A program made the translations under genes and the position numbers. Below are positions 21,476 to 33,354 of a stretch of DNA of 64,000 bases, one piece after another. Origin of the DNA: Capra hircus. Taxonomy: Eukaryota > Chordata > Mammalia > Artiodactyla > Bovidae. Location: NCBI RefSeq assembly GCF_001704415.2, contig NC_030836.1:21984001-22048000 (forward strand), written 5' to 3'. Position 1 is the stretch's first letter. Each line of letters starts with the position of its first letter. The notes beneath the pieces were generated by a model. It was not told the origin of the DNA. It did not search any database and saw nothing but the letters and a program-made list of their open reading frames with translations.

Positions 21476-21606
21476 CCAAGGGAAGCCAGAGAATACTGGA
21501 GTGGGTAGCCTATTCCCTCTCCAGCAGATCTTCCCAATATAGGAATCAAACCGCAGTCTCCTGAATTGCAGGCACTTTCTTTACCAGCTGAGCTATCAGG
21601 GAAGCT
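21476..21606 (-). mobile_element. Bov-tA SINE fragment (tRNA head region)
   Basis: Reverse-complement head ending GAGCTATCAGGGAAGCT, with the remnant AAGGGAAGCC of a second head on its left. It is therefore a truncated copy of the double-head type. Confidence 0.8.
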
Positions 21607-22116
21607 CAAGAAGAGAGCAAAGACCCATTTGTGCTCTAGTGCTGCTGAGTTCCTGTATTAACAAGTATCCTTTGGTGTGAAGCAGTCACATCTTCTTGTT
21701 TAAATGCCAGATGCTTAGGATTGTAATCTGTCTTTGGCATATACATTCACAGGAGATGAAAAACCAAATGAACCCGTATGGTCTACACTGGCTTCATCAA
21801 ATAAAAATCTGGATCTTGGACCTTGAATGGGGATACCTATATTACTATATTTCCCTTTCCTCTTTCACAGATAAAGTTTTCCATCAGGAAACCTACACCC
21901 ACTGGCTCTGCATTTTCTTTACCATCATATCCCTTTAGAACTTCGTCATGCCAACGGAAGAAACCCTTTCCTTAAAGGTTATCCTTCATTGTCTTCTGTC
22001 AGCCATTATATCCAGCATGTCTTTCCAGGTCTTCACAAGGGACCTATGCCACTCTGAGTCTCCATCCATAATTCTGACTCTCTAACTCTCCTGGAAACAT
22101 GATATGCGAGAAAGAG

Positions 22117-22248
22117 CAGTGTGGTAATATATCCAAAGCACATTAATTAATACATGAATAACAGTGGTTATTATATTACTAATCACCTGCTTGAGATAAT
22201 CCTGATGACTTTGAAATAAGTGGTAGAGTTGAGAAGTTGAATTAGTTT
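22117..22248 (+). repeat. Left arm of a ~135-bp inverted duplication
   Basis: The reverse complement of this arm recurs at 22695-22831. By eye there are four substitutions, one 4-base and one 1-base indel over about 132 aligned bases (about 97% identity), including an identical core of more than 50 bases from CTAATCACCTGCTTGAG onward. It matches no transposon family I know. Confidence 0.95.
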
Positions 22249-22254
22249 ACAGTC

Positions 22255-22440
22255 AGACATTCTGGATCAGGCAGACCTGTCCAAGTATGCAGTGACTGTG
22301 TAGCCTTTAGCTAGTGGGTTAACCTCTCTAATCCTTAATTTCCTCATCTCTATAATAGAAACAATCATATCTACCCAACAGTGTGGTTATGGAAAATAAT
22401 AATGCTAAGTCCTTGGCACAAAATATTCATTAAAAGGATG
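22255..22440 (+). mobile_element. MIR SINE (ancient)
   Basis: MIR landmarks in order: ATTCTGGATCAGGCAGACCT, TTAACCTCTCTAATCCTTAA, TTTCCTCATCTCTATAATAG, then AGTCCTTGGCACAAAATATT. It lies in the spacer of the inverted duplication. Confidence 0.65.
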
Positions 22441-22694
22441 TCAGTTTTCATCTTTCTTTTGTACTTTCAACGATTTCCTTGAAATTGAAAGATGAACTTC
22501 TTTCAGCAAATTCTCCCTTGTTATTCTCATTTACTCTTTTTTTTCCATTAACTATCTCTTCTTTGAGGCTCCTACTCAAATATCCAGCTCCACGCTAAGT
22601 GCTCATTGGAAAGTTCTAAAGTCTTAAGTCACTTGCATGTTTTAATATTAGTCATCTAATTTGAATAAGTACAAGGCTAAATCAGTCTTTCTCC

Positions 22695-22831
22695 AAACTA
22701 ATTCAACTTCCCAACTCTACCACTTATTTCAAAGTCATCAGGATTATCTCAAGCAGGTGATTAGTAATTATAATAGCCACTGTTATTCATGTAAGTATTA
22801 GTTAATGTGCTTTGGATATATTACTACACTG
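22695..22831 (-). repeat. Right arm of the ~135-bp inverted duplication
   Basis: Reverse complement of 22117-22248, separated from it by 446 bp. It carries four extra bases (GTAA on the plus strand at about 22792) relative to the left arm. Confidence 0.95.
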
Positions 22832-24014
22832 ATTCCTCATGATGATGTGAGGTAGGCACTTATCATCAGACATCTCTGTGTGTATTGCACAGCTTGGCTC
22901 ACCTTTTCTTTTAAAATTTACTCTATTAAGGTATAATATTTATTAGTAATTATATTAATAATTATAATCATTAATTTTAAGTGTGCAATTAGATAACTTT
23001 ATGACATAAATAGTTATATAACAATCACCGCATTCACAAACTAGACATTTGCCAAAACTATTCCACACATTTGAAGTCAATTCCTTTATCCAATCCACTA
23101 TCCTCTGGCAATTACTGATATTCTATCACAATTTTGCAGCTCACCTTTTTATTCCAGTTTTTACCATAGCAATTAGTTATGCATATGTGTAGTTTGAAAG
23201 AATCTTACTTTGACTCTATGGAGTATCTCATCCTTTCTGCCCTGGTGTTTCTCCACCACCATGAAGTAGGAGGTTCCCTCCACTCCACACTATTCTGACA
23301 CACAGGCAAACCTTTAAGTAGGAGAATGTCAACACAACATAAGGCAACTTTGACCACCTGGAAATGAAGGATAGACACTCCCCTTTTCCGCTGTCCTTGG
23401 AGAGGCAATTCTGAGATGCGTGTAACATAACGCTTCAAGGGCTCTTCCGAGGGATCTGCCTCCATTTGCCCTTGGATTGCCTCGTCTTCCTTTCATGTTT
23501 GCTCATGGCTGACTCTTCCTAGCCTTCCTTAAGGTCATTTCCCAGAAAAACCCTCCTGTATAGAAGTCTTACCTTGGGCTCTCCTCTTAGGGGAAATCCA
23601 AGCAAAGACAGAATTATTATTTTTATCCCTGTTTAAAAAATATTTTGTAAACTAAGGCTTAAAAAGGTTATCAGTCCACAACTGTATAGCTGTTAACAGA
23701 GCAAGAGCTTGGACCCAGAATAGCTTGATTCCACAATTTGTGTTCTTAATCGCCACATCGCTTTTCAAGGTGGAAACTAAAATCAACTTTGATTCTGTGC
23801 AGTAGTATTTTCATAATGGACATCTAAATTGCCAGCTTTGTGATATTTAGTCTTTTGAAATATCTCATTCTTCAGTTACTGAAAGTGATCTCACCCAGCT
23901 GGAAGTCACACTGGGTAATTTCCTACTGCCTTCACTTTATAGCCTCCCTTTTTGCTTACTATGGCAGGCTGATAGTTGATTTTCTTTCTTCTCATCAGGC
24001 TGTATTGTTCATGG
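22832..24014. other. Mostly unique sequence, old L1-like piece at its left
   Basis: About 22905-23105 vaguely resembles an old L1 3' region (TTTTAAGTGTGCAATTAGAT). The rest shows nothing recognisable. The overlapping minus-strand frames at 23205-23465 lack support as genes. Confidence 0.35.
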
Positions 24015-24195
24015 TTGAGCGTGTCGGCTCTGAGCCCTGATGAAACAGATCTCAAATCTTAGCTGTCTCAGTCCTTAACCAGGTGATATTTGATGAGATT
24101 CTTAACCTCTCTGAGCCACAGTTTCTTTATTTATAAAATGGATAAAATAATTCCTAACTGACAAGATTGTTTCGGTTCAATAAATATAATAATGC
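24015..24195 (+). mobile_element. MIR SINE (ancient)
   Basis: TGTCGGCTCTGAGCCCTGAT, TTCTTAACCTCTCTGAGCCA, CAGTTTCTTTATTTATAAAA and TCGGTTCAATAAATATAATA follow the MIR order. Confidence 0.7.
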
Positions 24196-24356
24196 ATATG
24201 TTTTCACTTGTTCAAATATTAAACCATAGGATACCATCTTCACTTTATTGCATTTGTTATTATTGGTGTTGTCGAGTTATTATTGGTGAGTTGATTTTAA
24301 GTGGTAAAGTTTTGAGAAGCTGGAGCCTTTTATTGTTAAATATATATTCATTCCAG

Positions 24357-24478
24357 GATTTCCCTGGTGGTTCAGTGGTTAAGACTCAGTGCCTCCACTG
24401 CTGGGGGCACTGGCTTGTTGTTGTTGGGGAACCAAGATCCCACATGCCACACAGCACTGTCAAACAATTTTAAAAAGT
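24357..24478 (+). mobile_element. CHR-type tRNA SINE
   Basis: GATTTCCCTGGTGGTTCAGT, AAGACTCAGTGCCTCCACTG and CCAAGATCCCACATGCCACA are typical of cetartiodactyl CHR SINEs. The A-rich tail runs into a microsatellite. Confidence 0.8.
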
Positions 24479-24515
<37 letters not shown>

Positions 24516-24516
24516 C
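24479..24516. repeat. Poly-A then (TA)n microsatellite
   Basis: An A-run followed by about a dozen AT dinucleotides, grown from the SINE tail. Confidence 0.95.
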
Positions 24517-26995
24517 ACTCATGCCTTTAATTTCTAGGAAGGAATTTATTTTTATTAGTCTAATATTTTTATAATATATGAAGTAATCAAAAAATTTCTG
24601 AATTTTGAAATCATGTGTGTCATGCATAAAGATGTCAAGACAAATACTGTTTGAAGTAATGGAAGGAATCCTGAAGACCCAGTAGACTCACATTATTGAT
24701 TAAAATGCTCCATTTTGTAGCATTCAGATGATCTTCAGTGCTGTGGCAATGAAATAAAAGCTTCCAAGAAATAGTAATTTCCCATTAAAAGATGATTTAA
24801 TGCTTGGATTTAAATATGCTGTTCTCCAATTCATATTTCCTAAAATAAATGACAACCCCAATTGAAATTTTAAAGGAGTCCTTAAAACTTGGGTTAAATA
24901 GAAAACCAAACTTGACTGAAATACAGGAGCTTCTAGTTAGTGAAAGCATACAATTTTGTACACTGACATTTGTCAAGCCTTTTATAAAATATGTTTGTGC
25001 AAACTTTGTCTATTTTCAAAGTACCTAATTTGGTTACAATTTCAACCATAAGTACAAAGAAAATGTAATTAAAGTGTGTCCCTCCCTCAATGGTTACATC
25101 TGGCATTTTATATACCTAATTAAATCCTCTTTCTAGTACTCCACCCAATGGCTACGTGGTTATAACCAGAAGCATAAGAAGCGTCAAGAATATATTTGAC
25201 TGTCCCCAAATCACGAGCAAGCTTGTAACTGAGCCTGCTGTGGTTTGTAAATTCATGTTTTAAGAAGAAAGTTCTTAATCACATTCTTTATTTAGTTCCC
25301 CCAAGCTAGATACTTATTTGTAGTTGCAAGCAGTCACTCCCACCCTGCTTGATTACATACCTACTGTACATTAAGGGGAGGACTCTATCCCAAAATTGCC
25401 AGAAAAGTCATCTTCAAAGACAAAGAAATGGGAGTCTGTAAAAGAAAAACAGGGTGCTTCAAAGTTAGGATCTTCAGAGAAGATCCTGGAGATGGACCCC
25501 AGAGCAGAGGGGCACTCTGAACAGATTTTATATCTGTGATTATTTCATTATTTGTTCACTGATCTCACCTCTTGTTCCACAAGGACTCGAACTGTGTAGC
25601 TTACTCATCACTGCATCCGCCAGAGGCAAGCATAGGGCTTGACATATGAATATTCAGATGAATTGATACCCAAATGAATCTCTCCTTCATTGTTTTCCTC
25701 TCTGACCTTTCTTTCACGAGTATTTTTTCTTTCTAACTAGACCATAGTCATCTGAGAGCAAAGACCGTATCTTACATTTCTCCAAATCCTTTCCAAAGGT
25801 ATTCTATTCAAATCAGTGTCCATACCTGTAGGATGTTAAGCTGTGAACCTGAGAAAGTAAAGGAACTGTAAGGAAGCAAGAATGAGAGTAAACAGTTATG
25901 ATGATTTATGCATGGCACATCTCTGATAGACATTGAATTATGTGCAAATCCCAAATTTGATCTATAAACTCTATATTAATTTCATATGGCTCCACCCAGC
26001 TAATGGAAAGTGAGCAAAACTGAGAAACCAAGGAAAAAACTCGAGGCATTTGGGTAGGCAAGCTGAAGTCTAAAGTATAGCTCTGTTACTTAGCAGTTTT
26101 ATAATCTTGCACAAACTTCCAATTCTTGTTGGATTTCAGTTCCCTCAGTTGTGTTGGGTCTTTGTCTTTTTTTGGAGGGTTGTTGTGGAGATTAGGTGAG
26201 TGGAGAATTTAAGACTCTAACCTATTTTTTAAAAAAACGGAAACCTATTGCAGACCAATAAATGTATCTCCTCTCCCCAGTCATTCTGTGCAAGTATTGC
26301 AACATCTCTGTAACTTAATCTGCTTATCTGAAAAACAGGGGAAACAGATAAAGGGGTTAAACATGAGTCAGAGTTCAGGATCATAGACACTATACTATAA
26401 TTTTAAGTTAGTTCCTAATTAGTTTTTATAATGGCTTTAAACTCAACTCACTGAAAAATTAACAGTCTTTCATACAATATTATATGGCACTTATATAGGA
26501 CATAGAAAAAAGGATATGTGTGTGATGTGTGTGTCTGTGTTTGAGAAAGAAATAGAAGGTAAAGTTTTCTGTGTCTGGGCTTGGTTCACCTGTTTTTTTC
26601 TTCTCAGTGTGTGAATGAGTGGCTATTATGTATCACCCTTCATAAAGCTTTGTGTGCCTAACCTTCATTTAGTTAAGCATAAGGTGTTTATCTCTGAGTC
26701 AGAGCTCCCATATCTGCTCAAACTACAGGCTTAGCTGTTTTGAATAAAAGAAGGTTAATAGTAAAAGAACATGTATCATTTTCTTCATATTTAGGGAACT
26801 TTCAGTCATTTTATTCAACTAATTTTAGTTCTGAATCTGGTCTAAGGACTTTATATATCATTTAATCTAATACCTCGTACAATATGCACTCTTCTCCCTC
26901 TTCTTCTCATGAGGAAATTGGGGTGCAAAGGGTTTCAGTAACTTGCCCATGGTTACACAACAGGTAAGTGCTAAAGCCAGGATTTACCTGGAGGT
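24517..26995. other. Long unique stretch with weak MIR traces
   Basis: No gene recognised. MIR-like pieces occur around 26040-26220 (TTACTTAGCAGTTTTATAAT ... TTGTTGTGGAGATTAGGTGA) and an ancient-repeat phrase around 26910-26990 (AACTTGCCCATGGTTACACA). A TG-rich run lies near 26516-26545. It is the longest stretch without a young repeat in the window. Confidence 0.4.
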
Positions 26996-27009
26996 AGACA
27001 AGCTCGGGA

Positions 27010-27281
27010 CGGAGAAGGCAATGGCACCCCACTCCAGTACTCTTGCCTGGAAAATCCCATGGATGGAGGAGCCTGGTAGGCTGCAGTCCATGAGGTCGCT
27101 AAGAGTCGGACACGACTGAGCGACTTCACTTTCACTTTTCACTTTCATGCATCGGAGAAGGAAATGGCAACCCTCTCCAGTGTTCTTGCCTGGAGAATCC
27201 CAGGGACAGGGGAGCCTGGTGGGCTGCTGTCTATGGGTCGCCCAGAGTCGGACACGACTGAAGTGACTTAGCAGCAGCAGC
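27010..27281 (+). mobile_element. BOV-A2 SINE, TSD AGACAAGCTCGGGA
   Basis: Two Bov-A monomers joined by the TTTCACTTTTCACTTTCATG linker and ending in (CAG)n. AGACAAGCTCGGGA at 26996-27009 and AGATAAGCTCGGGA at 27282-27295 match at 13/14. Confidence 0.96.
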
Positions 27282-27295
27282 AGATAAGCTCGGGA

Positions 27296-28028
27296 GATTA
27301 TGCTCTTCCTCTCTGCACTTTTTGGCTTCCTAATGGTTTACTAACTTCATATATTACAGTTGAAAAATCTTACTGCCTAGCACATCTGTTACAGCAAAAG
27401 TGATCACCAATTCGTATTATGTAAATGACCGTGGGGGATGCCCTGAGAAAAATAACTCTGACTGCCTGTCATTGCAGCAATAAAGTTTCATTTATTTGCA
27501 TCACAAGTTACCTCCTTTAAGATGTATGAAGGTTCGACTGGGGCCAGGAAGGAGAGAAATGAATCCCAAGAGCATTGAAGAACTACTCAGAGTTCATGAC
27601 TAGATTTGGTGCCTCAGTGAGAGACAGAGGGGACAGAAAGGAATTTCCCTGTTAGGTAAATTGTCATCACCATAAGACCCTATTTGTGAACAAGGAACCT
27701 GAACATCAGAGAGGTTAAGGACTTGCCCATGGTCACAAAGCTGGTAAGTAGCACAGCATGGGTTGGAAATTGTGTCTAACTAAGCCCATGTTGAAGTGCT
27801 ATTTCCTCCAATACCCTTCTAAGGAAGAGGAGAAACGGGGGAAGTGGTATATCTAGGGACTTAAAAGGTGAAATAGAAGAGTTTGAAGAAAAACCTCTTT
27901 CTAAGTTTCTAAGGGTGACCTGTTCTTCAACTGTTTTTTTCTATTCTTTTATGAATTCATATCAACTTATTATCCCTTATATTCTGCTCTACTCACTGTG
28001 TTGATTGCCTGTGTAGTACAATGTATTA
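27296..28028. other. Unique sequence
   Basis: An ancient-repeat phrase near 27715 (GGACTTGCCCATGGTCACAA). No gene recognised. Confidence 0.35.
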
Positions 28029-28203
28029 TGGTGGTGGTTTAGTCGCTAAGTCACATCCGACTCTCGCGACCCCATGGACTGTAGCCTGCTAGTCTGTGGG
28101 ATTCTCCAGGCCAGAATACTGGAGTAGGTTGTATGTGGGATGCCCTCCTCCAGGCGATCTTCCCAACCCAGGGATCAAACCTGGGTCTCCTGTGTTGCAG
28201 GCA
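28029..28203 (-). mobile_element. Bov-tA SINE, head truncated
   Basis: Reverse-complement Bov-A body and inner tRNA head (GGGATCAAACCTGGGTCTCC). The outer head is replaced by unrelated sequence after GTTGCAGGCAC. Confidence 0.88.
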
Positions 28204-28595
28204 CAATATACTGTGCTTGCTGCTATATATGTGTGCAGTTGGCAGCATGGAGTAGGGGTTGGGTGGAAAGATTTTTTTTTTTCCCCTAAATCAAGGAGTT
28301 TATGATCTGGATAGAGAAATAATATGCACATGTTTTCCTAGATAACACCCAAAATTTCTGAGCCTGACCCCAAGCCTCTTCCCAAGTGGATCATAGCCTT
28401 CCTCATTGTCCTAGAGCTCTTGTCTTCTCCTCACTTTGACCTCATGAAGACTATCCAGCTAATCGACATGCAAGCCTGTGCTTTCTAAGTAGAGTTTTCT
28501 GGAATATGTTTGTCATTTGAGGGCATTCCTCTCCTTCCTAACTCCTAACATACTAGATAAAGGAGCAGCTAAAGACCAGTCTCATGATATGTCCT
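28204..28595. other. Unique sequence
   Basis: Nothing recognised. Confidence 0.35.
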
Positions 28596-28808
28596 TGCTG
28601 TTTAGTTGCTGAGTTGTGTCCACAATACAACTCTTTGTGACTCCATGGTCTAGAGCCCGCCAGGCTCCTCAGTCCATGGGATTTCCCAGGCAAGAATACT
28701 GGAGTGGGTTGCTATTTCCTTCTCCAGAAGATCTTCCCAACCCAGGGATCCAATCTGTGTCTCCTGCATTGGCAGGTGGATTCTTTACCACTGAGCCATC
28801 AGGGAAGT
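28596..28808 (-). mobile_element. Bov-tA SINE
   Basis: Complete reverse-complement copy ending GAGCCATCAGGGAAGT, with a short internal insertion after GTTGTGTCC (ACAATAC). Confidence 0.92.
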
Positions 28809-28907
28809 TTGCCAATTAGATACACCAATTTAGTTTTTGGTAACCTGAGCAAATGGGGTGTGTCCATATACATGCACACATGCACACAGATCTGAATTCC
28901 TTTATGA

Positions 28908-30114
28908 TAGTGAACTTCCAGATGTTCAAGCTGGTTTTAGAAAAGGCAGACGAACCAGAGATCAAATTGCCAATATCCGCTGGATCATGGATAAAGCAAA
29001 AGAGTTCCAGAAAAACATCTATTTCTGCTTTATTGACTATGCCAAACCTTTGACTGTGTGGATCACAATAAACTGTGGAAATTTTGGAAAGAGATGGGAA
29101 TACCAGACCACCTGACCTGCCTCTTGAGAAACCTCTATGCAGTTCAGGAAGCAACAATTAGAACTGGACATGGAACAACAGACTGGTTCCAAATAGGAAA
29201 AGGAGTACATCAAGGCTGAATATTGTCACCCTGCTTATTTAACTTCTATGCAGAGTACATCATGAGAAACGCTGGGCTGCAAGAAACACAAGCTGGAATC
29301 AAGATTGCCGGGAGAAATCTCAATAACCTCAGATATGCAGATTACACCACCCTTATGGCAGAAAGTGAAGAGGAACTAAAAAGCCTCTTGATGAAAGTGA
29401 AAGAGGAGAGTGAAAAAGTTGGCTTAAAGCTCAATATTCAGAAAACTGAGATCATGGCATCTGGTCCCATCACTTCATGGGACATAGATGGGGAAACAGT
29501 GGAAACAGTGTCAGACTTTATTTTTTTGGGCTCCAAAATCACTGCAGATGGTGATAGCAGCCATGAAATTAAAAGACGCTTACTTCTTGGAAGAAAAGTT
29601 ATGACCAACCTAGATAGTATATTCAAAAGCAGAGACATTACTTTGCCAACAAAGGTCCATCTAGTCAAGGCTATGGTTTTTCCAGTGGTCATGTATGGAT
29701 GTGAGAGTTGGACTGTGAAGAAGGCTGAGCACCAAAGAATTGATGCTTTTGAGCTGTGGTGTTGAAGAAGACTCTTGAGAGTCCCTTGGACTGCAAGGAG
29801 ATCCAACCAGTCCATTCTGAAGGAGATCAGTCCCGGGTGTGCTTTGGAAGGAATGATGCTAAAGCTGAAACTCCAATACTTTGGCCACCTCATGAGAAGA
29901 GCTGACTCATTGGAAAAGACTCTGATGCTGGAAGGGATTGGGGTAGGAGGAGAAGGGGACGACAGAGGATGAGATGGCTGGATGGCATCACCGACTCGAT
30001 GGACATGAGTTTGAGTGAACTCCGGGAGTTAGTGATGGACAGGGAGGCCTGGCATGCTGCAATTCATGGGGTTGCAAAGAGTCGGACACAACTGAGTGAC
30101 TGAACTGAACTGAA
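28908..30114 (+). mobile_element. BovB LINE, 5'-truncated in the RT domain
   Basis: It starts at the QAGFRKGR motif of the reverse transcriptase and continues to the (ACTGA)n terminus. The catalytic YADD is changed to YADY (GAT to TAT near 29340), a frameshift occurs at about 29046, and a TGA at 29218 breaks the frame. A 180-codon frame remains at 29223-29765. No target duplication was readable. Confidence 0.9.
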
Positions 30115-30311
30115 ATGGAATCCAGTAGAGGGGCCATACTCAGATGTGTCATGATGGCAGCAGCAATATCTAGGATGGCAGGTATCTGGGCCAGGCCATT
30201 CCTGTCATAAAATGGTTATTGTCCCTCCTGTTCCTGGGCCCTGTAAAACTGCTTTGATTCCTATCTCTTTCCTAAACCTGGCCTTCATGTGAAATGTTGA
30301 ATCTCTGAGTC

Positions 30312-30598
30312 GTAATGCTGCTGCTGCTGCTGCTGCTAAGTCCCTTCAGTCGTGTCCGACTCTGTGCGACCCCATAGACGGCAGCCCACCAGGCTCCCCC
30401 GTTCCTGGGATTGTCCAGGCACGAACACTGGAGTGGGTTGCCATTTCCTTCTCCAATGCGTGAAAATGAAAAGTGAAAGTGAAGTCGCTCAGTCTTGTCT
30501 GACTCTTAGTGACCCCCTGGACTGCAGCCTACCAGGCTCCTCCATCCATGGGATTTTCCAGGCAAGAGTACTGGAGTGGGTTGCCATTGCCTTCTTCA
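30312..30598 (-). mobile_element. BOV-A2 SINE, TSD CTGAGTC
   Basis: (CTG)n tail, two monomers and linker on the minus strand. CTGAGTC is repeated at 30305-30311 and 30599-30605. Confidence 0.95.
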
Positions 30599-30605
30599 CT
30601 GAGTC

Positions 30606-31009
30606 CTAGCAGTCTTTCATTAAAGCCCCTTTTATTGCTTAATCCAGAACAGCAAATTGTCCATTCTCTATCTTCAGACTATGAAATCTCTCAAGCGTTT
30701 TCTGATATCTATGATCTGAATGAAATATTCTCTTCTTTTTGAAATGTGCCCATTACTGTATGAGGTATATACATTGAAAAATATAGGTAAGAATTTGAAA
30801 GAATATCATTCTCCAATAGTACATATAGCATAGTATAGTATAGCACAGTTCAGTATAGTGTAGTATATATTAGTCCTTTCATACAATAAGAAAGAGATAC
30901 ACTCCGGACTTAACTAATGAAAGTTTATTATGGTTTATTATAAGTATATTACAAGTGATCTTCTTGGGTGTTCTACTGCTGCTTTCTCTCCTTTATATTC
31001 CCCCTTTCT
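30606..31009. other. Unique sequence with ATAGT-rich run
   Basis: 30825-30868 is an imperfect repeat of ATAGT/CATAG. Nothing else is recognised. Confidence 0.5.
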
Positions 31010-31440
31010 CTCATTCTTTCATTCAACAAATATCACTGAGCATCTTTGGTATTGATTAGTTTTGTTCAAGGCGCTGGAGACACAACAATGGCCAAGACAA
31101 ATAAGGTCTTTATTCTAATGAAACTTCTGGTGTCTAGGGAGAGAGAAATAAACAAGTTAAAAAAATAAAATGATCACTTTCAAAGGGTTATAGGAACAAC
31201 GGCAGAATAACATGATAGAAAAGTATTGGTTGGGGGCATATAGTAAATGTAGGGACAGCTAGGAAGGATGTCTTCTTGGGCGAGATGAGTAATCCAGGTG
31301 GAGGAAGCTGTATATACAAAGGTCATATGGTATGTTCAAGTTCAGGAAAGAGACCAGTTTGAATGGCAGGAGAGGAGGTAGAAGGGGCAAGTAGGTGCTT
31401 TTTCGTTAGACTCTAAGGGGTCACTTTGAAGTGTGTGAAT
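31010..31440 (+). mobile_element. L2 LINE fragment (ancient)
   Basis: Landmarks in L2 order: TTTCATTCAACAAATATCAC, AAGGCGCTGGAGACACAACA, GAGAAATAAACAAGTTAAAA, GGAAGGATGTCTTCTTGGGC, CAAAGGTCATATGGTATGTT. Confidence 0.55.
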
Positions 31441-32046
31441 TTTACCCTTTCACTTTTTGTAGATTATCCTATTTTGTGTCTTTGGGCTTCAAACTTCCCA
31501 GTTAGGAAGAACCCAATTGAATAGACTACTCATCACCTTTGTTACTTGTATTAAGAAAATGTTTACTCACCTGATAGATAACCCTCAAAATCTTAGTCAC
31601 TTAGTCCTGAGTGAAACAGAAGTACATTTCTTACTCCATGAAATTCCAAAACGGTGTTCCTGATCACTGTTAGGGAGCTCTGTTTTACTTAATCATTCAG
31701 GAACTCAGACTGATAGATGATTCACCATCATCATCCTGTATCTTTCAACTTTGCCCTGAATCTAGATATCCAGCCCAGAGTGTGTTAGGGAGCTGGGAGA
31801 GAGAGGTGAATGGGTGACCTCAGGGGAGGGTTTATGGGCCAGCTGGAAGCGATGTGCAGCATTTCTGCTCACAACTAGCTACATGACCACACCAAACTGC
31901 AAAGGGAAGTGGGAAATGCCACCTGCACGGTGCCCAGGAATATAAGGAAATAGTTCAATCAACCTTGGTCAGTGTAGTGAACTGTCTGAGGCTGTCTTTC
32001 TTGGTAAGTAGCAGAGCGCAGTGTAACTGGCAGGCATTTTAAGGCT
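31441..32046. other. Unique sequence
   Basis: No repeat recognised. Minus-strand splice-like signals at 31574-31610 enclose a segment closed in all frames and are not called. Confidence 0.35.
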
Positions 32047-32057
32047 TCCTACCCATG

Positions 32058-32280
32058 CTGTGGGTGTGTTGTGCACTAAGTTGCTTTAGACGTGTCTGCC
32101 TCTTTGTGAGCCTGTGGACTACAGCCCTCCAGGCTCCTCTGTCCATGGGATTCTCTAGGCAAAAATACTGGAGTGAGTTGCCATGCCCTCCTCCAGGAGA
32201 TCTTCCTGACCCAGGGATGGAAACCCCGTCTCCTGCATTGCAGGTGGATTCTTTACCCACTGAGCCACCTGGGAAGCCCC
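32058..32280 (-). mobile_element. Bov-tA SINE, TSD TCCTACCCATG
   Basis: Complete reverse-complement copy. TCCTACCCATG at 32047-32057 and TCCTACCTATG at 32281-32291 match at 10/11. Confidence 0.94.
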
Positions 32281-32469
32281 TCCTACCTATGAAAGGTGGA
32301 TAAAGACCAAACATATTTTGAAAACCAAAGTTCAACTAAATATAATCTTTTCTAGAAAATGAATAAATGCTAAAATTTTGATGATACAGACTACAAAAAT
32401 CACCTTGCCTAACTGGGATGAACGAAAAAGGAAGTGATTCTCAGCTGAAGGAACACTTCCATAGGACAG

Positions 32470-32617
32470 GTAGTGGGTTGAATAGTGTCCCCACCAATAG
32501 GTATATTTAAGTCCTAATCCCTGGTACTCGTGGATGAGACCTTATTTGGAAATAAGACTCTTTGTAGATGTAATTGTGTATCTTTGGATGAGATTGTTGT
32601 GGATTTAGAAGTTATTT
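32470..32617. repeat. Ancient mammalian interspersed repeat, class uncertain
   Basis: GGTTGAATAGTGTCCCCACC, GTCCTAATCCCTGGTACTCG and ACCTTATTTGGAAATAAGAC form a widely repeated mammalian motif set. I cannot name the family safely. Confidence 0.45.
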
Positions 32618-32624
32618 TACATGG

Positions 32625-32835
32625 GGCTTCCCAGGTGGTGCAGGGGTAAAGAATCTGCCTGCAGTGCAGTGCAGAAGACACAGGTTCCATGCCTGGGTTG
32701 GGAAGACATCCTAGATAAGGAAATGGAAATTCACTTCAGTATTCTTACCTGAAAAATTCCATAGACAGAGGAACCTGGTGGGTTATAGTCCATGGGGTTA
32801 CGAAGAGTCAGACACGACTGAGCACGAGCAAGAGC
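32625..32835 (+). mobile_element. Bov-tA SINE, TSD TACATGG
   Basis: Head with a short GCAGT duplication (CTGCAGTGCAGTGCAG), then a Bov-A body. TACATGG is repeated at 32618-32624 and 32836-32842. Confidence 0.92.
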
Positions 32836-32842
32836 TACATGG

Positions 32843-33184
32843 AAAGATAAAGCAGAAAGGAAGTAGATTTCCACGTTAGCTTTACCCCCAGTCAGTACTT
32901 CCAGTGTACTCCCATGTCCCCTCTGTCAACAAGGTATCTTCCCTTCCCATTTTCAGGGATCCTCAAAGAGCACCTGTCAAACATGCTCAAAACGCATTCA
33001 CTCTCTCCGTTCGGCCACAAACAACATATAGCGCCTGCTACATCTCACTCAACTCTCCCTTGTCAAAACCTAATGTTTCACAGTTGCTTGAGGGAATCTC
33101 AGTGCACCTGTGATTATACATGCATGTAGCTAAAATGAAGGTGCTGAGGTCCCTGGAGGTCAAAGCAGGAGTTTTCAAATTTGT
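32843..33184. other. Unique sequence
   Basis: Nothing recognised. Confidence 0.35.
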
Positions 33185-33354
33185 TTATTGGCTGTGCTGG
33201 CATTTAGATGTGGCAAGCAGGATCTTTCCACTGTGGCATGTGAGGATCTTTTTTTAGTTGCTGTATGTGGGATCTAGTTCCCTGTCCAGGGATTGAACCC
33301 AGACCCCCTCCATTTGGAAGCTCAGAGCCTTACCACTGGACCACCAAGGTAGTC
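33185..33354 (-). mobile_element. CHR-type SINE
   Basis: Reverse complement: TTGGCTGTGCTGGCATTTAG, TCCCTGTCCAGGGATTGAAC, ACCACTGGACCACCAAGGTA. Its outer end contains the target site of the next SINE. Confidence 0.8.

Noticed and set aside
23205..23465. 86-codon minus-strand frame
   Set aside because: No splice sites, domain or codon-bias support; unique sequence but unremarkable.
31574..31609. 36-bp minus-strand segment between CACTCAG and GTGAGTAAAC
   Set aside because: Good splice-like ends, but stop codons in all three frames; at most a non-coding exon, with no other support.
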